From positions 1 to 7,157 of the forward strand of contig CAZSCC010000532.1 of assembly GCA_964604905.1 (NCBI GenBank): 7,157 bases of DNA, written 5' to 3'. The translations under genes and the position numbers were made by a program. The stretch is from JACQFK01 sp964604905. Lineage in GTDB: Bacteria; Planctomycetota; MHYJ01; JACPRB01. The notes beneath the pieces were generated by a model that saw only the letters and a program-made list of their open reading frames with translations, was not told the origin of the DNA and made no database searches. Of the stretch, positions 1-5,222 are shown piece after piece; position 1 is the stretch's first letter; each line of letters begins with the position of its first letter.

Positions 1-732
1 TGCTCGGGGTTCCACGGCCTGGTCTGCTCGGGGACGACCTCCAAGCAGATCTCCCGCGAGAGCCACTGCCGCCCCGTCGGCTACGGCGCCATGCTCCTCG
101 AAGGCTTCGTCGCGCTCATCGCGCTGGCCACGGTGATGATCGTCGCCAAGCCCTCGGGCGGCCCGGGCGTCATCTACGGCGAAGGCATGGGGAAGTTCCT
201 GACGGTGATCATCGGGAAGGATCATTACGCCTTCGCCAAGGTCTTCGGCTCGATGGTCTTCTCCACGTTCGTTTTCGACACGCTCGACGTGGCGACCCGC
301 CTGGGGCGGTACATCCTGCAGGAGCTCTTCAACCTTCCGGGGAAGGCGGCCGCGGCGGTCGCGACGGCGGCGACGGCGGGGGTCCCGCTGCTCCTCGTGC
401 TCGCCTCGGCGCCGGACTCGTGGAAGGTCTACTGGACGCTCTTCGGGACCTCCAACCAGCTGCTGGCGGCGCTCACGCTGCTGGCCATCACCGTGTGGCT
501 CCGCGCGCTCAAGAAGCCCTACTGGTTCACCCTCTTCCCGATGCTCTTCGTGATGACGATCACCGTCTGGTCGCTCGGGCTGCAGGCGATCCACGCCTTC
601 CGGAAGGACCTCGGCTTCAATCCCGTCACGATCAACGGCGTGGTGGCCGTGCTCCTCGCGGCGTTGAGCGCGTTCCTGGTGGTCGAGGCGGTCCGGGCGG
701 TCCGCCGCCCCGCGCCCGCCGCGAGTGCCTGA
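1..732 (+). CDS. cstA: CstA carbon-starvation transporter, C-terminal part (5' end outside window)
   Basis: The frame is open from the first base and gives 243 residues ending at TGA 730-732. It begins inside the conserved CstA signature: SGFHGLVCSGTTSKQI at fragment residues 2-17, then GYGAMLLEGF. Further on come IYGEGMGKFL, the segment FSTFVFDTLDVATRLGRY (about 87-104) and LFGTSNQLLAALTLLAITVW (about 147-166), all typical of the C-terminal membrane region of the family. About five or six hydrophobic segments are visible, near 32-48, 111-135, 153-168, 176-197 and 212-233. CstA proteins are inner-membrane transporters linked to peptide or pyruvate uptake in carbon-poor conditions; the substrate cannot be read from the sequence. 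The full protein is usually near 600-700 residues, so well over half lies upstream. The next gene starts one base after the stop, which suggests a two-gene operon. Confidence 0.93.
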   Translation, partial: CSGFHGLVCSGTTSKQISRESHCRPVGYGAMLLEGFVALIALATVMIVAKPSGGPGVIYGEGMGKFLTVIIGKDHYAFAKVFGSMVFSTFVFDTLDVATRLGRYILQELFNLPGKAAAAVATAATAGVPLLLVLASAPDSWKVYWTLFGTSNQLLAALTLLAITVWLRALKKPYWFTLFPMLFVMTITVWSLGLQAIHAFRKDLGFNPVTINGVVAVLLAALSAFLVVEAVRAVRRPAPAASA

Positions 733-733
733 C

Positions 734-1003
734 ATGGACACCCCGCTGGTGATCTTCCTGATCGCGATCGCCGCGATCACCGCGCTCCCCGCGTGGCTCA
801 CGGGCTCGATCCTGAAGAAGCGCTCGCGGGAGGAGGCGGGGGGCGGGACCGACTGGGTGCCGCTCGGCTACATCGTCTACGGGCTCAAGGAGTTCAAGCA
901 CCCGAAGAAGGTCGCGATCGTCTGGGGCTACGTCTTCTCGAACCTGCTGTCGTGGGGGGCGATCGTGGCGCTGCTGGTGATGTACCTGCAACAGAAGACT
1001 TAG
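734..1003 (+). CDS. Small two-helix membrane protein coupled to cstA
   Basis: This 89-residue protein starts at ATG 734, one base after the cstA stop. A GTG at 725 in the same frame would overlap cstA, but the ATG puts the hydrophobic segment directly at the N-terminus and is preferred. No Shine-Dalgarno is visible, so translation probably depends on coupling to cstA. TM1 is about residues 4-26. A charged, partly basic loop follows (KKRSREE, then YIVYGLKEFKHPKK). TM2 is about 62-84. CstA genes of enteric bacteria are followed by a short soluble YbdD/YjiX protein (about 65 residues). This protein does not resemble that family in length, charge or hydrophobicity, so it may be a different small CstA partner. 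That role is inferred only from position. The TAG stop (1001-1003) runs into the left inverted repeat of the next segment. Confidence 0.8.
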   Translation: MDTPLVIFLIAIAAITALPAWLTGSILKKRSREEAGGGTDWVPLGYIVYGLKEFKHPKKVAIVWGYVFSNLLSWGAIVALLVMYLQQKT

Positions 1004-1019
1004 GGAGATCCGGAGATGA
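1002..1019 (+). repeat. Left arm of 18-bp inverted repeat, with extra GGAGAT copies
   Basis: The arm reads agggagatccggagatga and is the exact reverse complement of 1500-1517. It begins inside the TAG stop of the preceding gene. The hexamer ggagat occurs four times here, at 1004, 1012, 1022 and 1030 (spacings 8, 10, 8), so the left side is a short degenerate tandem array running to about 1035. The right side has only the 18-bp copy. Confidence 0.85.
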
Positions 1020-1114
1020 CCGGAGATCGGGAGATAAGAATACTCCCTACATGGTGAAGATCGAACATAGGATCGCTCGGGCAGTCAGTGAAGGCGATCA
1101 ACCGAACTTCATCA

Positions 1115-1142
1115 CCCCGTACCGGCGAACCGGTCATTGGGG
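1115..1142 (+). other. Hairpin upstream of the small membrane ORF
   Basis: ACCGG (1121-1125) pairs with CCGGT (1130-1134) around a CGAA tetraloop. CCCC (1115-1118) and GGGG (1139-1142) can extend the stem across an internal loop. No T-run follows, so this is not an intrinsic terminator. It ends about 45 bases before the Shine-Dalgarno of the ORF at 1199 and may be a leader structure, or it may mean nothing. Confidence 0.4.
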
Positions 1143-1198
1143 AGCTTGATTGAAGACCTCCTGAACGACCTGAGCACCCGCTCTCTGGAAGGACACAC

Positions 1199-1459
1199 AT
1201 GTTCCCCCGGATGTTTCTGCTTTTAGGCGGTCTTCTCTGTGGCTGCCTTTGCATTGCGAGTGTAGTCAACGCGATGAAATCGCGCGGCCGGGAAGCCAAG
1301 CGTGGATGGTTTGCGTTCGCCATCAGTGGCATTTTCGGGATGCTGATAACACTTCTGCAGTTCTTTGACGTGATCAGAGGAGTATTCGGGGGTTTGCCTT
1401 TCATACTGTCGACTGTGCCAGCGATGTGGGGTAGCAGGCGGACAAGAACAGAAAGGTGA
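1199..1459 (+). CDS. Small hydrophobic membrane protein inside the inverted-repeat segment
   Basis: This 86-residue ORF starts at ATG 1199 and ends at TGA 1457-1459. A good Shine-Dalgarno (ggaagga, 1187-1193) lies 5 bases before the start, which is unusual among the plus-strand genes in this window and supports translation. The product has a hydrophobic N-terminal segment (about 5-25) with three cysteines, two of them in the run CGC. A basic loop follows (KSRGREAKRG, about 27-36), then a second hydrophobic stretch (about 38-58), a third weaker one (about 62-80) and a basic tail (SRRTRTER). I do not recognise the family. Its base composition is lower in GC than that of neighbouring genes, consistent with a separate origin. 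No other gene shares its strand within the segment, and its promoter is not clear. A real but uncharacterised small membrane protein is the best reading. Confidence 0.6.
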   Translation: MFPRMFLLLGGLLCGCLCIASVVNAMKSRGREAKRGWFAFAISGIFGMLITLLQFFDVIRGVFGGLPFILSTVPAMWGSRRTRTER

Positions 1460-1499
1460 TGGTCTGAGGAGGTAACTTCTTCCCTCTCCAAATCCCCCC

Positions 1500-1517
1500 T
1501 CATCTCCGGATCTCCCT
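1500..1517 (-). repeat. Right arm of 18-bp inverted repeat
   Basis: The plus-strand sequence tcatctccggatctccct is the exact reverse complement of 1002-1019. It ends 3 bases before the cysS stop codon (complement of 1521-1523), so both arms sit at the 3' ends of the two converging genes. The match stops at 1001/1518 and 1020/1499. Confidence 0.85.
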
Positions 1518-1520
1518 TCG

Positions 1521-2942
1521 TCAGATCCTGCGGAACTTCCTCCCCTCCTTGGTGTCCTCGACGCTCCAGCCGAGCGCCTTGATCCGGTCGCGGATCTCGT
1601 CGGCCTTCTTGAAGTCCTTCGCCTTCCTCGCCTCGTCGCGCGCCGTCGCGAGCGCCGCGACCTCGGCGGGCGGCCCGTCCGCGGCGGTCGCGGGGGCATC
1701 GCCGCCCAGGAGCCCGAACACCGTGTCGACCTTCTCGAGCAGCTCGAGCGACTTCCGCGCGCCCTCCCCCGCCAGGCCCTGGTCGATCGCGCGGTTTCCC
1801 TCGCGGGCGAACGTGTGGAGCACGCCCAGGGCGCCCGCCACGTCCAGGTTGTCGTCCATCCGCTCCTCGAAGTCGCGGCGGACGCGCTCAAAGTCGGGCG
1901 CCGTCCCGGCGGCCGGCTTCGCGGCGGCTTCCTTCAGGCGGCTCCGGAACTCGAGGAGCCGCCCGACAGCCAGCTTCGCGTCATCGAAGAGCTTCCACAT
2001 GAAGTTGGCCCGCTGGCTGTAGCGCGTGGAGACGAGGCCGTAGCGGATCTCCCCCGGCGTGTAGCCCTTGTCGAGCAGGTCCTGGATGAGGACCACGTTG
2101 CCCAGCGACTTCGAGATCTTCTGCTCGTTCCACATCAGGTGGCGCGCGTGGATCCAGAAGCGGACGAACTTCTTCCCGGTCGCGGCCTCGCTCTGGGCGA
2201 TCTCGCACTCGTGGTGCGGGAAGATGTTGTCCTCGCCCCCCGTGTGGATGTCGAAGCTCTCGCCCAGGTACTTCATGGACATCGCGGAGCACTCGATGTG
2301 CCAGCCCGGGAAGCCGCGCCCCCACGGCGCGTCCCACTGCATCAGGTGCTTCTCGTCGGTCTTCCAGAGCGCGAAATCGGCCTGGTTGCGCTTCTCGTTG
2401 TTCTTCTCGATCCGGGCGTTCTCCTTGATCGCCTCCAGCGAGTTCCCCGAGAGCTTCCCGTAGTCGGCGAACTTCGTGACGTCGTAATAGACGTTCCCGC
2501 CCACCCGGTAGGCGACGCCCTTGTCGAGCAGCGTCCGGATGAGGGCGACCATCTCGCCGATGTGCTCGGTGGCGCGGGTGAACCGCGAGGGCTCGCGGAA
2601 GAGGAGCGTCTTCCGGTCGCGGATGAACCGCTCCATGAAGTGCTCCGCCACCTGGAATGGCGTCCATCCCATCTCGCGGGCCTTGGCCGCGATCTTATCC
2701 TCGCCCGAATCGAGGTCGTCCTGCGTGAGGTGGCCCACGTCGGTGATGTTGACGATCTGGGTGACCTTCAAGCCCTTGTATTCGAGGTAGCGCCGGAGCG
2801 TGTCGGCGAACGCGAACGTCCGATAGTTGCCGACGTGCTGGTCGCCGTAGACGGTCGGCCCGCAGTTGTACATGCGGACGTGGCCGGGCTCGAGGGGCGC
2901 GAACTCCTCGATCTGGTGGGACAGGGTGTTGTAGAGCTTCAT
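1521..2942 (-). CDS. cysS: Cysteinyl-tRNA synthetase
   Basis: The 473-residue product charges tRNA-Cys with cysteine in the cytoplasm and is of usual family length (about 460-480). The HIGH-type motif is HVGN at 36-39, after MYNCGPTVYG. The KMSKS motif is KISKS at 275-279. The four expected zinc ligands that recognise the cysteine thiol are present: Cys27, Cys218 (in GWHIECSAM), His243 and Glu247 (in HHECE). The C-terminal anticodon-binding part ends in the usual pattern ARKAKDFKKADEIRDRIKALG followed by EDT. An upstream in-frame ATG exists near 2972, but ATG 2942 is chosen: it gives the family N-terminus MKLYNTLSHQ, overlaps the ispF TGA as ATGA (2942-2939), and has aagggg just upstream. The gene is the last of the ispF-cysS pair. 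No hairpin terminator is seen after it; the inverted-repeat arm lies there instead. Confidence 0.97.
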   Translation of the reverse strand: MKLYNTLSHQIEEFAPLEPGHVRMYNCGPTVYGDQHVGNYRTFAFADTLRRYLEYKGLKVTQIVNITDVGHLTQDDLDSGEDKIAAKAREMGWTPFQVAEHFMERFIRDRKTLLFREPSRFTRATEHIGEMVALIRTLLDKGVAYRVGGNVYYDVTKFADYGKLSGNSLEAIKENARIEKNNEKRNQADFALWKTDEKHLMQWDAPWGRGFPGWHIECSAMSMKYLGESFDIHTGGEDNIFPHHECEIAQSEAATGKKFVRFWIHARHLMWNEQKISKSLGNVVLIQDLLDKGYTPGEIRYGLVSTRYSQRANFMWKLFDDAKLAVGRLLEFRSRLKEAAAKPAAGTAPDFERVRRDFEERMDDNLDVAGALGVLHTFAREGNRAIDQGLAGEGARKSLELLEKVDTVFGLLGGDAPATAADGPPAEVAALATARDEARKAKDFKKADEIRDRIKALGWSVEDTKEGRKFRRI

Positions 2943-3403
2943 AACCCCTTCAACTGGGCGACAGCATAGCATGCGATCGCCTCTTTGTTGCCGATGTACC
3001 CGAGCCCCTCGTTGGTCTTGGCCTTGATCGAGATGCGGGGGCAGCCGATCAGGGCGGAGACCCTCGCGCGGATCGCCTCGTTGTGGGGCGCCAGCTTCGG
3101 CGCCTCGGCGACCACGGTCACGTCGACGTTCTCCACCTCCCAGCGACCCTGAAGGAGGCTCATGACCTTCTCGATCATCTTGGCGCTCGGGATGCCCTTG
3201 ATCGAAGGGTCGGTGTCGGGGAAGAGGCGGCCGATGTCGCCGAGACCCGCCGCGCCGAGGAGCGCGTCGATCACCGCGTGGAGGAGGACATCGCCGTCCG
3301 AGTGGCCGAGGAGCCCGGACGCGTGGGGAATCTCGACGCCGCCCAGGAGGAGCTTCCGCCCCGGCACCAGGCGATGGATGTCGTATCCGAAACCGACCGC
3401 CAT
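2939..3403 (-). CDS. ispF: 2-C-methyl-D-erythritol 2,4-cyclodiphosphate synthase
   Basis: The 154-residue product is the fifth enzyme of the MEP isoprenoid pathway, cyclising CDP-methylerythritol 2-phosphate with loss of CMP. The zinc-site residues are at the standard positions: Asp8 and His10 in GYDIHR, and His42 in GHSDGDVLLH. The regions GDIGRLFPDTDP and KTNEGLGYIG also fit the family, and the length is typical (about 155-160) for a stand-alone IspF. Its TGA overlaps the cysS start (ATGA), so the two are translationally coupled, a common arrangement. IspD, often just upstream or fused, is absent here; a kinase gene occupies that place, ending 43 bases before. No Shine-Dalgarno precedes ATG 3403. 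A TATACT box 11 bases before it hints at a very short or leaderless transcript, while read-through from the kinase is equally possible. Confidence 0.97.
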   Translation of the reverse strand: MAVGFGYDIHRLVPGRKLLLGGVEIPHASGLLGHSDGDVLLHAVIDALLGAAGLGDIGRLFPDTDPSIKGIPSAKMIEKVMSLLQGRWEVENVDVTVVAEAPKLAPHNEAIRARVSALIGCPRISIKAKTNEGLGYIGNKEAIACYAVAQLKGL

Positions 3404-3414
3404 ATAAGGGCGCC

Positions 3415-3420
3415 AGTATA
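3415..3420 (-). promoter_or_regulatory. Possible -10 box for ispF
   Basis: On the minus strand TATACT (3420 to 3415) matches the -10 consensus well, but the -35 position 17 bases further up reads TCGCGC, a poor match. A start 6-7 bases downstream would leave only about five leader bases before the ispF ATG, which itself has no Shine-Dalgarno. It is the only such box in the 43-bp gap. Confidence 0.3.
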
Positions 3421-3446
3421 CCGAAAGGGTCCGCGGGGCGCGAGGA

Positions 3447-4859
3447 TCAGGCGAAGAGCGCGAGGAGGAGCGCGGCGCAGAGGCCCAGGACCGTGAAGGC
3501 CGCCACGGCGAGGAACGGGATGTAGACCAGGATCCACATCATGACGAGGAGCGCCGAGGTGCCCGATGGGGCGCGCCCCGCCCCCCTCTGGACGCGGCGG
3601 GCCTCGTCGAGGAAATACCAATTGAGGATCGCGCCCGGCACCCACATCAGCGCGTAGGCGGCGAGGGTGAGGCACGCGGGGATCACGAACGAGCGGGCCG
3701 GAGGCGCCGCGGGAGCGGGAGCGGCTTCCATCACGCGCCGGGCCTGCTCCTCCACCCAGGCGTGGCAATGGCGGCACTTCTTCGCCTCGGGGCGCATTTC
3801 GCCGCCGCACTTGAGGCAGAATTTCTTCGCGCGGGCCTCCACCTCCTGGTCGAGGAAGAGGATGGGCGGCGTCTCGGGCCGCGCGGGCGCGACCGTCGCG
3901 GTCGTGGCGTAGCGAGACACGTCGTCGTAGAAGAGGACCTCGATCGTCCTGGCGCAGCGTCGGCAGGCGAACCGCTCGCCCGCCCAGCCGCCCGGGATCG
4001 ACTGCGCCGCGCCGCACTCGGCGCACTCGGCGCGGTACTCGCCGGGAGAAAGCTCGAAGCGGCAGATGCGGCGGTACTCCGCCAGCGCCGCCGCCCCGTC
4101 GGCGAAACGCGCCTCGGGCCGTTCCTCCAGGCACTTGAAGAGGAAGTCGTCCCACTTCGTGCCCAGGGCGCGGAACTTGAGGCTGACGGGCTTGATGACG
4201 AACGGCTGCTCCCCCGTGATCAGCCGGTAGAGGAGCTTGCCGAACGAGAAGATGTCCGACGGCTTTCCGCAGCCCTCCATCGGGGCGCTCTTGAAGCGCT
4301 CGGGCGCCGAGTAGAGCGGAGAGGCCACGCCCGAAGGGGCGTCCTCGGCGCTGGTCGAGACCGCGATGTCGGCTGCGTCCTCGAAGAGCGCGCCGTACCC
4401 CACGTCGATCAGCCGGACCGAGCGGTCGGGCGCGACCAGGACGTTCCGGGGCGAGAGGTCGCCGTGGACGAAGTCGTGCGCGTGGACGACGGCGAGGGCT
4501 TCGAGCACCCTCTCACCGATCCCGAGCCGATCCTCGAGCGAGAGCACCGGGCTGGCGAGCAGGTCCTCCAGCGGGGACCCCTCGATCAGTTCCATCCGCA
4601 TGTAGGGGGGCTCGGCGTCGAGGTCCACGTGGTCGACGCGCGGGAACCACCGGGCCTCCTCGCCTTCGAGTCGCCCGAGGGCGTACTGCGCGAAAAGCTC
4701 GCGCCGGAGCTGGGCGGGACGGCGTCCGCGGTTGAAGACCTTGAGGGCGACCGGGTGGCCCATGTACTCGGCGTGCCAGACCTCGCCGTAGGCGCCCTCG
4801 CCGATCTTCTCGACGAGCTTGTGGCCGTGAATGACCCGACCGTCGGCGACGTCCCGCAT
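3447..4859 (-). CDS. Hanks-type Ser/Thr protein kinase with two zinc ribbons and C-terminal membrane helices
   Basis: The 470-residue protein has a kinase domain at about 10-265: glycine loop GEGAYGEVW (20-28), ATP lysine Lys40 in VALK, likely helix-C Glu54, catalytic loop HGDLSPRN (132-139, Asp134, Asn139), DVG in place of DFG (152-154), APE (185-187) and SDIFSFG (201-207). The catalytic Arg and Lys of HRDxKxxN are Gly133 and Ser136, so it is a non-RD kinase, but the key Asp, Asn and Lys are kept and activity is plausible. Zinc ribbon 1 uses CxxC at 279/282 and 299/302; ribbon 2 uses 348/351 and 362/365. A Pro/Ala-rich linker then leads to two hydrophobic segments (about 391-415 and 436-469), so the kinase probably faces the cytoplasm from a C-terminal anchor. 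ATG 4859 is chosen because aagggg lies 5 bases upstream and the predicted transcript start excludes ATG 4895. Ligand and substrates are unknown. It points away from the NAD genes and into ispF-cysS. Confidence 0.88.
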   Translation of the reverse strand: MRDVADGRVIHGHKLVEKIGEGAYGEVWHAEYMGHPVALKVFNRGRRPAQLRRELFAQYALGRLEGEEARWFPRVDHVDLDAEPPYMRMELIEGSPLEDLLASPVLSLEDRLGIGERVLEALAVVHAHDFVHGDLSPRNVLVAPDRSVRLIDVGYGALFEDAADIAVSTSAEDAPSGVASPLYSAPERFKSAPMEGCGKPSDIFSFGKLLYRLITGEQPFVIKPVSLKFRALGTKWDDFLFKCLEERPEARFADGAAALAEYRRICRFELSPGEYRAECAECGAAQSIPGGWAGERFACRRCARTIEVLFYDDVSRYATTATVAPARPETPPILFLDQEVEARAKKFCLKCGGEMRPEAKKCRHCHAWVEEQARRVMEAAPAPAAPPARSFVIPACLTLAAYALMWVPGAILNWYFLDEARRVQRGAGRAPSGTSALLVMMWILVYIPFLAVAAFTVLGLCAALLLALFA

Positions 4860-4881
4860 GACCACCCCTTGAGCGCTCTTA

Positions 4882-4910
4882 ACTATACCACCCATTAGAC
4901 GCGCGGGCAA
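4882..4910 (-). promoter_or_regulatory. Sigma70-like promoter of the kinase gene
   Basis: On the minus strand TTGCCC (4910-4905) is followed by exactly 17 bases and TATAGT (4887-4882). The start of transcription would be near 4875, leaving a leader of about 16 bases that contains the aagggg ribosome site (4870-4865) before ATG 4859. This geometry decides the kinase start. Confidence 0.6.
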
Positions 4911-4917
4911 CCCGCGC
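4901..4917. promoter_or_regulatory. Perfect palindrome over the kinase -35 box (candidate operator)
   Basis: The sequence gcgcgggcaacccgcgc has two perfect 7-bp arms around CAA. It covers the whole -35 hexamer of the minus-strand promoter, so a bound protein would compete with RNA polymerase. It lies upstream of the predicted start, so it would act as DNA rather than RNA. Chance GC-rich symmetry is the alternative. Confidence 0.45.
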
Positions 4918-4984
4918 CATGACACGATACCGCCGGACCGGCCCTCGGGTTTCCCCGCGCGCACGTTCTCCCCGAGATTCCCCG

Positions 4985-5027
4985 AAAAAAACAAATGGTT
5001 GCATCTCCCGCCCGGGCGGGGTATAAA
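4985..5027 (+). promoter_or_regulatory. Strong-looking promoter with A-tract facing the NAD genes
   Basis: TTGCAT (4999-5004), a 17-base spacer and TATAAA (5022-5027) form a good sigma70-type promoter. Directly upstream is gaaaaaaacaaatgg (4984-4998), an A-rich tract placed like an UP element and striking in such GC-rich DNA. Three tccccg copies lie further up (4952, 4969, 4979). Transcription would start around 5032-5036, leaving some 190 bases before the first gene. Confidence 0.65.
5007..5020. promoter_or_regulatory. Perfect 14-bp palindrome inside the promoter spacer (candidate operator)
   Basis: The sequence cccgcccgggcggg reads the same on both strands and lies wholly between the -35 and -10 boxes, with 2 bases before and 1 base after it in the 17-bp spacer. 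Repressors and spacer-binding regulators use this position. Palindromic GC runs also arise by chance in high-GC DNA. Confidence 0.45.
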
Positions 5028-5060
5028 ATCGACTCGCTTCGGGCCGGCGGAGCGCCGTTG

Positions 5061-5171
5061 ATGGCCACCTCGAGGATGCGCCGGCCGTCGGGTCGAAGTC
5101 GGGGGAGGATTCCGCCGCGGCGGGGTCGACGTATCCCCTTGGCCGTGCAAGTCTTGCGGCTGTTCGCGTAA
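5061..5171 (+). CDS. Possible 36-residue arginine-rich leader ORF
   Basis: ATG 5061 to TAA 5169-5171 encodes 36 residues, 11 of them Arg, ending in a hydrophobic IPLAVQVLRLFA. GGCGGAG lies 8 bases before the ATG and could bind the ribosome, whereas the annotated gene at 5223 has no such site. It lies entirely within the leader. GC-rich DNA readily yields Arg-rich frames, so it may be chance; if translated it would be an upstream ORF of the NAD unit. Confidence 0.25.
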   Translation: MATSRMRRPSGRSRGRIPPRRGRRIPLAVQVLRLFA

Positions 5172-5196
5172 GGTCAGTAAACCGGGGATACTATCG

Positions 5197-5215
5197 GCGC
5201 GGCCGACGGCCGCGC
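5197..5215 (+). promoter_or_regulatory. Strong hairpin immediately upstream of the hydrolase-like gene
   Basis: gcgcggcc and ggccgcgc form a perfect 8-bp all-GC stem around GAC, ending 7 bases before ATG 5223, where a ribosome site would normally lie. No T-run follows, so it is not an intrinsic terminator. In RNA it would hinder initiation at 5223 unless opened. Confidence 0.5.
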
Positions 5216-5222
5216 GAGCCGT

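Larger units (their letters stand above)
1002..1517. mobile_element. Inverted-repeat-bounded, lower-GC segment between convergent genes (possible inserted cassette)
   Basis: An exact 18-bp inverted repeat at 1002-1019 and 1500-1517 encloses this segment. Counting 1021-1500 by hand gives about 260 G+C in 480 bases (54 %), against 63-83 % in sampled rows of the flanking genes. It holds one plausible small ORF (1199-1459) and a hairpin. It exactly fills the space between the stop of the cstA partner (overlapping the left arm) and the stop of cysS (3 bases outside the right arm). I see no transposase and no target-site duplication: the bases outside the arms (aagactt and tcgtcag) do not match. 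It could be a small non-autonomous element, a cargo gene between two copies of a dispersed repeat, or simply less GC-rich intergenic DNA. The repeat and the composition are observed; mobility is inferred. Confidence 0.35.
5033..5218 (+). ncRNA. Structured leader or small RNA of about 185 nt (unidentified)
   Basis: This stretch runs from the predicted transcript start to just before ATG 5223. Several pairings are visible. GGCCGGCG (5042-5049) pairs perfectly with CGCCGGCC (5079-5086), and GACTCG (5031-5036) can extend that stem with CGAAGTC (5094-5100). A second hairpin lies around gcaagtcttgc (about 5147-5157). A third is GCGCGGCC/GGCCGCGC (5197-5215). The very ends, CTCGC (5033-5037) and GCGAG (5214-5218), are also complementary and could close the molecule, competing with the first stem. 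I could not match it to 6S, SRP, RNase P, tmRNA or the NAD-responsive riboswitch classes I know. It may be a cis-regulatory leader or a separate stable RNA; high GC makes some pairing expected. Confidence 0.35.

Noticed and set aside
1051..1149. 32-codon plus-strand ORF inside the repeat segment
   Set aside because: No ribosome site, no recognisable features, and short enough to be chance.
1000..1503. Minus-strand 167-codon open frame covering nearly the whole inverted-repeat segment
   Set aside because: Its start has only a poorly placed ribosome site, the product has no membrane or domain pattern, and it conflicts with the plus-strand ORF at 1199 that has a proper Shine-Dalgarno.
1500..1523. 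Shared bidirectional terminator for cysS and the cstA unit
   Set aside because: The repeat arms are about 480 bp apart and neither folds into a local hairpin with a T-run.
1815..2969. Plus-strand 384-codon open frame opposite cysS
   Set aside because: It is a shadow of the well-supported cysS gene: acidic/Arg/Val-rich low-complexity product with no recognisable motif.
4952..4984. Three tccccg copies upstream of the plus promoter as an activator array
   Set aside because: Spacing is irregular (17 and 10 bases) and the motif is only 6 bp in C-rich DNA, too weak to call separately.
5197..5215. Intrinsic terminator
   Set aside because: The stem is strong but no T-run follows on either strand, and a start codon lies 7 bases on.
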